From Paraburkholderia ribeironis (lineage in GTDB: Bacteria > Pseudomonadota > Gammaproteobacteria > Burkholderiales > Burkholderiaceae), in the NCBI RefSeq assembly GCF_900019265.1, contig NZ_CYGX02000054.1, positions 1-54,311 on the forward strand: a DNA stretch of 54,311 nucleotides, written 5' to 3'. The notes beneath the pieces were generated by a model, which did not search any database, was not told where the DNA came from, and saw only the letters and a list, made by a program, of their open reading frames with translations. Below, piece after piece: positions 43,533 to 50,994 of the stretch. How positions within the stretch are numbered: the first letter of the stretch is position 1; the number at the start of each line of letters is the position of its first letter. A program made the position numbers and the translations under genes.

Positions 43533-44302
43533 CACACTTCTGCCTCACGCTGCCCCGAAACCAGAACAAGGGTTTTGTCGTCGTCGGTCCGTGAATTCAC
43601 CGGTTCGCTGTCAAGAAATGCAGCGAGCGAACCTGAGAGCTGGTCGCACTCTTCCTCCGACGCTGTTCGAAGTACTGCAAACATGGGGTCGAAGAATGGC
43701 GCATGAACAGCCTTGCTGGAAAATACCAGTGCCAAGCGCTGCAATCCGTCCGTCATCAACGCCAATTCCTCAGGAGTATCGTCAATCCGAGATTGGAGAT
43801 GAGCCTGCGCGTCGTGGTCCGTTATAAAGAACGTTGTGTTGGCATATTCGCCGCCATCCGGCCAGAATATGCACTTGAGCGCGTCGGTTCGTCGCGCCAC
43901 GATTGCCCCATCGCCAATCTGGAAATAAAGCACTTTTTCAGGTCCAACAACGGCTCCGACAACCGTACAGGCGAAATCCCTCAATGACGCGCCGCCCTCC
44001 GTCGCCCTCTCCAGGATTGCGCCCCGAACGGCCTCAATGATGGCGCGCGGCTTGACCGACTGAACGCCATCTGCTGATTGAGCCAGAAGATCAGTCACAG
44101 CGAGGACCGCGGTTTCGCACGTAAGCTCCGCACCAGCTTGTGCGAAACGGGCACTACCTGCACCATCAGCAGCAATCGCAATCAGGTGTCTGGCACCGTT
44201 CTGATCCAGGGCCTCGACTACCATGCTGCTGTCCTGACATGGAAGTTCGAGCTTCGAATGCGATGTTCCGGCAACCGAGGCGCTGACGTAGCGCCAGTTC
44301 AC
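43532..44302 (-). CDS. PP2C-type protein phosphatase (TerY-P triad)
   Basis: A 256-residue PP2C-family phosphatase starting at GTG 44302, which overlaps the VWA stop as GTGA. Motifs: AADGAGS with Asp46, FACTVVGAVVG, FQIGDGAIV with Asp131 and LMTDGLQRL with Asp185; together these are the metal-binding aspartates. The N-terminus WRYVSASVAGTSHSKLELPC also matches the family. It should reverse phosphorylation made by the adjacent kinase. The open frame upstream (to 44389) is a spurious overlap with the VWA gene. Confidence 0.88.
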   Translation of the reverse strand: MNWRYVSASVAGTSHSKLELPCQDSSMVVEALDQNGARHLIAIAADGAGSARFAQAGAELTCETAVLAVTDLLAQSADGVQSVKPRAIIEAVRGAILERATEGGASLRDFACTVVGAVVGPEKVLYFQIGDGAIVARRTDALKCIFWPDGGEYANTTFFITDHDAQAHLQSRIDDTPEELALMTDGLQRLALVFSSKAVHAPFFDPMFAVLRTASEEECDQLSGSLAAFLDSEPVNSRTDDDKTLVLVSGQREAEV

Positions 44303-44979
44303 ACAACCGCCCAGCCTGTAGGTGGTTTGAGCGCCACATCGGTACCTGGCGTTGATTGCGAGACCGACCCGAGCGAACCGGAAAGCCACTGGAAAAGCTC
44401 CCGGAATTTCAGGCCACTGAGGCTAAGCGGTTCGCGAGTCGAAATCTGGCGCAAGATGCCCATGTCCGCCTGATTCACACCGACCGCAAAAAACGCGAAT
44501 TTCTTCGCGGCCTCGCCCTCCCTTATGCGCTCCGCCGCCGATTTCCATTCGTCCGTCGGCGCTCCGTCCGTGATCAGGAATATCCAAGGGCGATAATAGG
44601 AAATACCGTTTGCGCGATATTCCGCCTTGCGTGACTCGAGCGCATCAATGGCAAGGTTAATCGCCGCGCCCATCGGCGTGTTTCCACCGGCAGCCAGCAC
44701 CGGGGGAATAAAGCTGTGCGCGGTATGGAACGCTGTGTCGATAGTGACCGGCCCGAAGGAAATAACGGTGGTCTCGACCCGCTTGGCTGCAAGGGCGTCC
44801 GCCAGCAGATCCTGCCGGAATTCGGCCAGACCCGCGTTCAACTCGTCGATCGGTGTTCCGGCCATCGAACCCGAGCGGTCAAGCAGTAACACGCAGGGGC
44901 AGCGCGGTTCAGGATTATCTGCAAAACTGTCCGCACCGAACGCCAGTTGTCTGGCGAACGGATTTTCGTTCTCGGTCAT
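44299..44979 (-). CDS. VWA-domain protein (TerY-like)
   Basis: A 226-residue protein consisting of one von Willebrand A domain. The MIDAS is complete: DRSGS (Asp34, Ser36, Ser38), Thr101 in GGNTPMG and Asp138 in LITDGAPTD. This single-domain form matches TerY. It is the first gene of the minus-strand operon; PP2C and kinase follow with 4-base overlaps. VWA proteins of these triads are thought to act as metal-dependent, phosphorylation-sensitive interaction platforms. Confidence 0.88.
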   Translation of the reverse strand: MTENENPFARQLAFGADSFADNPEPRCPCVLLLDRSGSMAGTPIDELNAGLAEFRQDLLADALAAKRVETTVISFGPVTIDTAFHTAHSFIPPVLAAGGNTPMGAAINLAIDALESRKAEYRANGISYYRPWIFLITDGAPTDEWKSAAERIREGEAAKKFAFFAVGVNQADMGILRQISTREPLSLSGLKFRELFQWLSGSLGSVSQSTPGTDVALKPPTGWAVV

Positions 44980-45016
44980 GGTCTTCTCGCTACGCTACGG
45001 TGTACACTCGTCCCGC

Positions 45017-45046
45017 TTGGCGCCTTTAATTTTTGCATCTGATAAT
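45017..45046 (+). promoter_or_regulatory. Candidate sigma-70 promoter of the 319-residue gene
   Basis: TTGGCG (45017-45022) and GATAAT (45041-45046), spaced by 18 bases, lie in the 82-base divergent gap. Transcription would start about 9 bases before the ATG at 45062, giving a very short leader; no strong ribosome binding site is seen. Confidence 0.35.
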
Positions 45047-45061
45047 AGCAGCGTAAAAACC

Positions 45062-46021
45062 ATGCAGGCAAGTAAAACACCAGCTTACGCTGCTCTTGTT
45101 TTTGCCGTGGCAGCGGGCGCCGCACTTTCTACAGCTACTCACTCGCCAAACCCACCCGCTGTACCTGCTGGGAACAAGCCTTCCGCTTCCGCATTGCCAG
45201 CGTCATCGCCGCCCCCCCCTCTCCCTCCTGCGGAGAAGATGTCCTGGCAACCAACGACGCTAAACTGGCAAAACATTCGCCTAAGACTGGAAGCGCCCTC
45301 TCGCGAGGGTGTAACCCCAACGTGCCATACGCCTGTCGGAACTGAAGATGAGATTGGTACGTGTTATCTGGGAATTCCGACGTCGCAACCCGTCGTATGG
45401 AGAGTCGCAACCGTCACACAGCGAGACCGCTTTGTACCTGCTCGCTGGTTCCTCGACGCGCAAGCCGAAATCAGAGCTGCAATGCAACCTCAGCAACTCG
45501 CCGAAAGGGTGAACGCTGACCTTGGCACAAACTCATCCCTGTCGTTAGCTAACGTTAGCCTGGCTAGTCCGGCAACGTTGAGGGATGGGATCGCGATTGT
45601 GGGACAGGCGACGTATCGATCGAATCAGGGATCGACAGACGTCGTTACGATGACGTGCGTCGCCGCGTTCCTTCTTGCTGCCAATCGACCTACACAGGTC
45701 TTATATTGTGCAGCCAGCGCGGAGGACGTCGAGAGCGATGCAGCACGCATGATTGCGTCACTGCGCAAGCTCAATCCTTCTTCCGAGCTGCCGGGAAACT
45801 CATTGCAGGCGATGGAACGCGCCGCGTACCAAAAATATCTTAAAACGCACGGTGGCGCTGCTGTTAATCCGACGGTCGTGCAAAGCGAAATTGAACACTT
45901 TGCTGCCACCACCGCGGATTGCCAGAAATACGGCCAAATTTCGCAGGAACGGTATCTGTGCCATGAGCAACATGCCAAGGCACGGCTGGACCAGCTTGGT
46001 ACGCTTGTATCAGGCGGTTGA
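45062..46021 (+). CDS. Exported proline-rich protein of unknown function, 319 residues
   Basis: An N-terminal hydrophobic signal or anchor (YAALVFAVAAGAALSTATH) is followed by a Pro/Ser/Ala-rich linker (PPAVPAGNKPSASALPASSP, then PPPLPP) and a globular region of about 250 residues with several cysteines. No family is recognised. It is divergent from the VWA gene and shares its promoter region, which suggests joint regulation with the signalling triad. The frame is open upstream to 44627, but that part overlaps the VWA gene. Confidence 0.65.
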   Translation: MQASKTPAYAALVFAVAAGAALSTATHSPNPPAVPAGNKPSASALPASSPPPPLPPAEKMSWQPTTLNWQNIRLRLEAPSREGVTPTCHTPVGTEDEIGTCYLGIPTSQPVVWRVATVTQRDRFVPARWFLDAQAEIRAAMQPQQLAERVNADLGTNSSLSLANVSLASPATLRDGIAIVGQATYRSNQGSTDVVTMTCVAAFLLAANRPTQVLYCAASAEDVESDAARMIASLRKLNPSSELPGNSLQAMERAAYQKYLKTHGGAAVNPTVVQSEIEHFAATTADCQKYGQISQERYLCHEQHAKARLDQLGTLVSGG

Positions 46022-46026
46022 CGAAG

Positions 46027-46110
46027 CAAGGCTTCACTCATACAGGCCGGTTCAGCGCGGATTACCGAGTGGCTTTCGGCGAGCCGCCGTTAGCGACGTT
46101 ACGCCGTTAT
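46027..46110 (+). pseudogene. AraC-family regulator remnant (C-terminal helix-turn-helix)
   Basis: The frame encodes QGFTHTGRFSADYRVAFGEP, then PLATLRRY, which matches the last part of the AraC-type DNA-binding domain (G-F-x-H-x-x-x-F-S-x-x-Y-R-x-x-F-G-x-x-P-S-x-T-L-R-R). Nothing of the rest of an AraC protein is present, so only the end of the gene has survived here. It abuts the stop of the preceding gene. Confidence 0.65.
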
Positions 46111-46460
46111 TGCCAGCGTCGACGTCCGGTCTGCCGTTTGGCGCGGAAGGACGGAGTTTCCTACTGCCATACGGCGACGTCCCGCTGCGAGAATGTTCCG
46201 GCCGCGATGATGATACGCGCCACACTCTAGGCGGGCTCCCTTATCCGTCCCTGCGACGAACGCCGACGTGCAGACGTTCAATTAAGCATGAAGTGCGTGA
46301 CTAGACAGGGCGAATAGTCTGTCGGGATCGACATCGACACCATTTGCGCGGAAAACGGCCCACCGAAAGCCGCCAGTCCTCGATAAGCGTCCCTGGCGCT
46401 CCTGCATAGTACTACTGGCCTTCGATGGACGATGCCAGATCGGCAGAAGCACGACTTCCA

Positions 46461-47030
46461 TCAAGGACGCATCCATTCACGATTGAGTTCCTCGCTGACA
46501 CTTGGCCAGTGTATCCGCTCCTGCTCCAGGCGACGGCGCTCCCCCCATCGTCCGTTTTGCAGATCAGACAGCAGTCGCGCCTCATCCTCCGTGAGATTCT
46601 CCGCGGGTCGCTTGTCCTGGGTCGGCTCGTTGGTGAGGAGATGTCGATGTGACTCAATCACTGCTTCCGTCATCAGCATCGACTTCAGTTGTGGAAAAAT
46701 GCCGCGAGCCCGCGACAAGATGTGCAGCCCCCCAGGTGTCGATGTCCCCCCAATAGAGAACATCTGCGGTGTGCGCCCACCGAATTTCACGCAGGACCGC
46801 CACGTTATTACCGAGCGCCATCACTACCGCTGCCTCCTCGATATCCGGGAGTGCCAGCCCGCTCTCGAGATTTTCGACAATCAGCAATCGCTTCGGGGGG
46901 CGCTGGAACAGATTGTTCCACTGCCCTACGGGCATCTGAAAGTCCTCCATGTCCAGCACCTGCTTGCGAAGCGAGGCATCGAGCAGCCTCATCCGTACCG
47001 TATCGGGTGGACACCTGCTGATTCAAGGTG
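46461..47030 (-). pseudogene. Frameshifted remnant of Wadjet subunit JetD (DUF2220, TOPRIM-type)
   Basis: Two minus-strand frames join into about 180 residues of the JetD C-terminal domain. The first (to about 46730) has LLIVENLESGLALPD and VLYWGDIDTWG, the TOPRIM-type acidic motif. The second (from about 46728) has LHILSRARGIFPQLKSMLMT and LSDLQNGRWGERRRLEQERI, the conserved JetD end. The switch falls in a run of six C at 46728-46733 (six G in the coding strand); removal of one base restores WGDIDTWGLHILSRAR. The N-terminal part is missing and no JetA, JetB or JetC gene is nearby, so the system is non-functional here. Confidence 0.72.
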
Positions 47031-47337
47031 AACGATTGCGTTCCACCGGGACCAGGGTTCAACTGTTCGCAATCAGGCGGAGTGACCAATGCACGACGCA
47101 TATTCGAGGAACATTGAATCTTTGGCAAGTAGCTGATCTGCGGCATCCGCTAAAGTTTTACGGCTGCGTGCCGATATGATGGCGTAAACCGGCATGCGTT
47201 GCTCGCGCGACGGACGGTCAGTAGTCGAACCTCGAACGTATTGTGGCACTCCCTCACGTGCAGGAACGAAACCACATTCGACGGACTTCGAGCAGACACC
47301 ACAGAGTCGATGATTCATGAAATGAAGCTGAAAGAAC

Positions 47338-48147
47338 ATGGGAATCGTTGCAGGCATCGCAAGCGTCATTTTTGTCGCATGGCTAATCAGGACGCTGTTT
47401 TCTGGCTCTAAAGCTTCTCGGCCTCGAAATCCACAGAATATCCCCCGCGAAAGCTCGGTACGTACCGAGCAGACGCATGTCGCACGTCAACATCCCACAC
47501 AGCCGGCGCGCTCGCAACCAACTACGTTTCGGCCCTCGACCACCGCCAGACGATCCAGCTCGATCCAGTTCACCGATTCGAGTACCTCAACCACACCGTC
47601 GGAAGCAAGCAAAGCACCAAAAGAGTTTGACTTCCATGGTCTGCACGATGCTCTGACCGGTGCGGCGCTGGATATAGGCAGAGGCCTCTTCCAGTGCACA
47701 ACCTGCAAGGTCTTCTACCATAACGATAGTATCGAGTTGCTGCGTGCCGAGAACAGCGGCAGATGCGTGTCGTGCCAGTCAACGACCCTTGTCGCATTCG
47801 CTCTTGGAGCAAAGCCAGCCGGGGGCAAAGACTTTACCCCGTCCGTCGTTACGCTCGCGGACTATCATAAGCACGTTGGCTCGGTTGTCACTTTCGAAGG
47901 CTTTGTCCCGCTGGTTCGAGAAAGCGCAAGGGGCAACGACTTCGCCGTCATGTTCGAAAACAAGGGCTGGAAGAAGAGCTTTAAGCTTGTCTTCTTCCGC
48001 GATGCCGTAACGGCCGTTGGAGGCAGACCATATATCAATTCTCTCCAAGGCAAGACCGTGCGTGTCAGAGGTCTACTTAAAAACCATGCGACGTTCGGAT
48101 ACGAGATCATCGTTTCTGAGCCGGGTATGATATTGAACGTGCACTGA
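47338..48147 (+). CDS. Membrane-anchored zinc-ribbon/OB-like protein
   Basis: A 269-residue protein. One N-terminal membrane helix (residues 3-21) is followed by a Ser/Thr/Pro-rich linker (25-95), a four-Cys zinc site (CTTC 120-123, CVSC 143-146) and a beta-rich C-terminal domain (GSVVTFEGFVPLVRESARGN, then GKTVRVRGLLKNHATFGYEI) whose strand pattern resembles an OB fold. It is the first gene of the ubiquitin-like operon; the J-domain gene begins one base after its stop. It may dock the system at the membrane or bind nucleic acid or peptide. The OB assignment is by pattern only. Confidence 0.68.
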   Translation: MGIVAGIASVIFVAWLIRTLFSGSKASRPRNPQNIPRESSVRTEQTHVARQHPTQPARSQPTTFRPSTTARRSSSIQFTDSSTSTTPSEASKAPKEFDFHGLHDALTGAALDIGRGLFQCTTCKVFYHNDSIELLRAENSGRCVSCQSTTLVAFALGAKPAGGKDFTPSVVTLADYHKHVGSVVTFEGFVPLVRESARGNDFAVMFENKGWKKSFKLVFFRDAVTAVGGRPYINSLQGKTVRVRGLLKNHATFGYEIIVSEPGMILNVH

Positions 48148-48148
48148 A

Positions 48149-48394
48149 ATGGAATGGAAAAACCTCGAGCTCGGTTATAAAAACCGTCTGGATACGCTCC
48201 GGAAAAAATCGCCGTACGAATTGCTTGGTATTACACCTGACTCGAGTCTGGATGATGCCAAGCGAGCATTCCGCACGTTGGTCCGCCTGCACCACCCAGA
48301 CCAATCGGATCCTTTCATGCGCACTCACGGGGAAGAAGTGACGAAACTGCTCAATCTCGCAATGCGAGCAATCGAAGCGGAGAAATCCCGATGA
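48149..48394 (+). CDS. J-domain (DnaJ-like) protein, 81 residues
   Basis: A protein consisting almost entirely of a J domain: SPYELLGITPDSSLDDAKRA, then FRTLVRLHHPDQSDP, with the HPD motif at 49-51. J domains stimulate Hsp70 ATPase and recruit clients. It has no client-binding domain of its own. Its stop overlaps the E1 start (ATGA at 48391-48394), so it is made together with the conjugation enzymes. A role in delivering DnaK or client proteins to the conjugation machinery is inferred. Confidence 0.85.
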   Translation: MEWKNLELGYKNRLDTLRKKSPYELLGITPDSSLDDAKRAFRTLVRLHHPDQSDPFMRTHGEEVTKLLNLAMRAIEAEKSR

Positions 48395-49521
48395 GACTGG
48401 ACCGATATCAAAGGCACAGTCTCATCGACTGGTTCTCACAGGATTCGTTGAAAGCGGCGACTTACGCCATCGTCGGATGCGGCGCGATCGGCAACGAAGT
48501 AGCGAAGAACCTCGCACTCCTCGGAGTTGGCAACGTTCACCTGTATGACTTTGACACGATCGAACTGCACAATCTGACGCGCAGCGTTCTCTTCAGAGAA
48601 GAAGATGTCGGCGAAAACAAAGCGGTTGTTGCCGCACAACGCCTCAAACAGCTCGATCCAGCCATAAACGCGTTAGCCTTCCCAGGCGATTTCTGGGAAA
48701 GCATGGACTTGTCTGCGATGCATCAGTATGCAGCCGTCTTTTGCTGCGTGGATAATTTTGAGGCGCGCATCCGGTTGAATCAGCTATGTCGCCTCAGCGG
48801 GACGAATCTCGTCAATGCTGGAATCGACAGTCGACACGTGATGGTCGAAGTGTTTCCGTTTGCGGACCGTCCGGCATGTACCTGCTACGAATGCAACCTG
48901 CCCTCTTCTGTCTACCAGCGCATACAGGAGCGCTACTCCTGCGGGTGGCTCAAGCGCGTCGCGTATGCTGAACGCAAAGTCCCGACGACCATCATCACTT
49001 CAAGTCTTGCGGGGGCCCATGCCGCTTCAGTTGGCCTTAGACTTGGCTCCGCGCCTGGCGAAACTGATCGCCCGCGACGCATTTACATCGATTCCATCAC
49101 CGGCAATACGACCGTGTCGGAACTCTCGAAGAACGGTAATTGCCTCTTCTGTGGCGAAATTGATGACGAAATCCTCATTGCCAAAGCGTCGTCCTCGGTA
49201 ACGAGCGACCTTCCCGGTGCGGCCAATAACGCAGGTGAGACAGTTCTTTATTCGAGCGACGCGATCCTTGTGACAGCGCACTGTGTCACATGCGAGCCTG
49301 CCGGTCCAAAAACGATCTTTGCACGCGCTTCTGATTTTGACAGTCGATTACGGCGGTGCGCAAGCTGCGGCCAGGAGTCGGTGGATTTTGATATTCGCGA
49401 CAGCTTTAACATCGATGAACTGGTCGGCTCTTACCTGGGACACCGGATGCCGGCAAAATTTCTCCGCTTTCGTGCGGAATGGAAAACCTACGTGATTCAA
49501 CTGGAGCACATTGATGCCTGA
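48391..49521 (+). CDS. E1-like ubiquitin-activating enzyme (ThiF/MoeB fold)
   Basis: A 376-residue E1-like protein. The Rossmann ATP site AIVGCGAIGNEVAKNLALLG (GCGAIG 29-34), LYDFDTIELHNLTRSVLF with the conserved Asp and Arg, the catalytic Lys in ENKAVVA (Lys77) and VFCCVDNFEAR (Asp121) are present. Several Cys pairs follow (ACTCYEC 162-168; CLFC; CVTC; CASC), which could include the thioester Cys and zinc sites. It should adenylate the C-terminus of the ubiquitin-like protein encoded next and hand it to the E2. It overlaps both neighbours (4 and 8 bases). Confidence 0.88.
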   Translation: MRLDRYQRHSLIDWFSQDSLKAATYAIVGCGAIGNEVAKNLALLGVGNVHLYDFDTIELHNLTRSVLFREEDVGENKAVVAAQRLKQLDPAINALAFPGDFWESMDLSAMHQYAAVFCCVDNFEARIRLNQLCRLSGTNLVNAGIDSRHVMVEVFPFADRPACTCYECNLPSSVYQRIQERYSCGWLKRVAYAERKVPTTIITSSLAGAHAASVGLRLGSAPGETDRPRRIYIDSITGNTTVSELSKNGNCLFCGEIDDEILIAKASSSVTSDLPGAANNAGETVLYSSDAILVTAHCVTCEPAGPKTIFARASDFDSRLRRCASCGQESVDFDIRDSFNIDELVGSYLGHRMPAKFLRFRAEWKTYVIQLEHIDA

Positions 49522-49783
49522 ACTCAAGATAATCGTACGTACCGCAGATCTCACGCGAAAGGCCGAACTTGCACTGCGTAGCGAAACCGTTGGTGCCGAC
49601 GTCATCCAGGCAGCAGTGGACAACTGGAGCCTGCCGACCGACACGGGTTATTCGCTCGTCCATACAAACGATGGGCGCACGCTGACGCCGGCCTCAGCGT
49701 TGGGTGCGAGCGGCGTTAAGGATGGCGACATCCTGGAGGTCCAACCCGTCCTCGTAGCAGGAGCTCTTCATGGGAGCGATTGA
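49514..49783 (+). CDS. Ubiquitin-like (beta-grasp) protein, 89 residues
   Basis: A small protein with the beta-grasp pattern: MPELKIIVRTADLTRKAEL (strands 1-2), helix GADVIQAAVDNWSL, the strand GYSLVHTNDGRTLTP and DGDILEVQPVL. It resembles YukD/EsaB-type Ubl proteins. The chain ends AGALHGSD rather than in GlyGly; Gly87 is two residues from the end, so trimming would expose a single Gly. The ATG at 49514 lies inside the E1 gene; the stop lies 14 bases inside the E2 gene. Such overlaps and its position between E1 and E2 argue strongly for a conjugated modifier. Confidence 0.82.
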   Translation: MPELKIIVRTADLTRKAELALRSETVGADVIQAAVDNWSLPTDTGYSLVHTNDGRTLTPASALGASGVKDGDILEVQPVLVAGALHGSD

Positions 49784-50381
49784 AGAGCGGATTGCCCAGG
49801 ATTTACAGAAGCTTTCCAGCCTTTCGGCGCAGACGGGCGGACGTGTACGGGTGGTTGGAACCGCTGGGAATCCGACCCGACGCATTGACGTCGAGCTGCA
49901 CTATAGAACAGCACCCTCGCGGGACTATCCACGGAAAGTCCAGGAAGTCACGGCAGTCCGGATCGAGCTTATGAGCCGATACCCATTTGTCGAGCCAAGC
50001 GCGGTTATTACCACGCCCGTTTTTCATCCGAACGTGTTCCCGTCAGGGAAAATCTGCCTGGGAACGAAATGGCTGCCGTCACAAGGTTTGGACCTCCTTA
50101 TCCGACGAGTTATCCAGATTCTGACCTTTGATCCCACCGTTCTAAACGAGCGGTCGCCAGCGAACGGCGCCGCGGTGGACTGGTATCGCTCCGCAGTTCG
50201 CGCTAACCCACGGGCATTCCCGACTGATCGTGTCCAAACACCGCCAGCCAGCAATCCGTCGGGAACAACAGGCGTCATTGTGGCATGCCCCTCGTGCACA
50301 GCACGCATGCGAGTACCTGCCGGGAAAACCGGGGAAGCCAGATGTCCCAAATGTGACAACCGGTTCAGTGTGTCGACATGA
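49770..50381 (+). CDS. E2-like ubiquitin-conjugating enzyme with C-terminal zinc ribbon
   Basis: A 203-residue protein. Residues about 1-150 are a UBC-like E2 domain: YPFVEPSAVITTPVFHPNVF, then PSGKICLGTKW, with the HPN motif (86-88) and catalytic Cys96. Eukaryotic E2 enzymes show the same HPN-to-Cys layout. Residues about 170-203 form an MJ0042-type zinc ribbon (CPSC 173-176, CPKC 192-195). The E2-zinc-ribbon fusion may give target or membrane specificity. ATG at 49770; overlaps the Ubl stop by 14 bases and the JAB start by 4. Confidence 0.88.
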   Translation: MGAIEERIAQDLQKLSSLSAQTGGRVRVVGTAGNPTRRIDVELHYRTAPSRDYPRKVQEVTAVRIELMSRYPFVEPSAVITTPVFHPNVFPSGKICLGTKWLPSQGLDLLIRRVIQILTFDPTVLNERSPANGAAVDWYRSAVRANPRAFPTDRVQTPPASNPSGTTGVIVACPSCTARMRVPAGKTGEARCPKCDNRFSVST

Positions 50382-50992
50382 AATGGAACGAACTGGAACC
50401 AGATAGCAAGCGGCTCCCGATTGAGAATCTGACTCCACGACTAGGCTTTGTCGATGCTGTTCGCGTTCTCACGCTGGAGGACTCGCCTCAACCGTTTGTC
50501 TTCTTCAGCCAGGCTGCTCGTGAGCGGGTGATGGAACATGCCCATTCATCCAACGTGGAACTGGGCGGCCTGCTAGTCGGTGCAGTATATGGCCGCAAAC
50601 CCGGTAACGGCGCAATTGCAATACACATTCACGAGGCGGTGCCGAGCGAAGACTTCGAGTCCACTTCGGTGTCGCTGAACATGAGTCCCGACGTCTGGCA
50701 AAAGGCCGCCTGCTACCGGGATCAAGGTCTCTGCGTTGTCGGCTGGTATCACACACACCCGAATCTGGGTGCATACTTCAGCGGAACCGACCGCTCGACA
50801 CAACGCGGATTTTTCAGGGAGCCATACAGCCTGGGCTTGGTGGTCGACCCGATACGAGGGGAAGAAGCTTGGTTCATCGGACCGGCGTCCGAACCACTAT
50901 CTGCCGCCCATCTGGCTCGCATGGGTGCTCATTCGTCGTCACGTCAGGATCCCAAAGCGACCGGTCTGCACGTATATCACCAGGTACTGTAA
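50378..50992 (+). CDS. JAB/MPN metallo-isopeptidase
   Basis: A 204-residue JAMM protease. The zinc site is complete: Glu61 in VELGGLLVG and VGWYHTHPNLGAYFSGTD with His125, His127, Ser135 and Asp138. Such enzymes remove ubiquitin-like proteins from targets or trim their precursors. Here it could process the Ubl C-terminus (GSD) or reverse conjugation. ATGA overlap with the E2 gene and a 2-base gap to the next gene show strict coupling. Confidence 0.9.
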   Translation: MKWNELEPDSKRLPIENLTPRLGFVDAVRVLTLEDSPQPFVFFSQAARERVMEHAHSSNVELGGLLVGAVYGRKPGNGAIAIHIHEAVPSEDFESTSVSLNMSPDVWQKAACYRDQGLCVVGWYHTHPNLGAYFSGTDRSTQRGFFREPYSLGLVVDPIRGEEAWFIGPASEPLSAAHLARMGAHSSSRQDPKATGLHVYHQVL

Positions 50993-50994
50993 AC

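Larger units (their letters stand above)
46022..47337. other. Degraded region between the two operons
   Basis: About 1.3 kb without an intact gene. It holds an AraC-type fragment (46027-46110) and a frameshifted JetD fragment (46461-47030), both listed separately. Remaining parts contain only short frames: a minus-strand 40-residue frame near 47073-47195 (MPVYAIISARSRKTLADAAD) and a 64-residue one at 46282-46476, neither recognisable. The promoter of the ubiquitin-like operon should lie at about 47200-47330. Confidence 0.6.

Noticed and set aside
41601..44979. Full Ter tellurite-resistance operon
   Set aside because: Only the VWA, PP2C and kinase triad is present; no TerD, TerC, TerZ or TerB-like protein was recognised.
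46461..47030. An active Wadjet system
   Set aside because: Only a frameshifted C-terminal JetD piece exists, and JetA, JetB and JetC are absent from the window.
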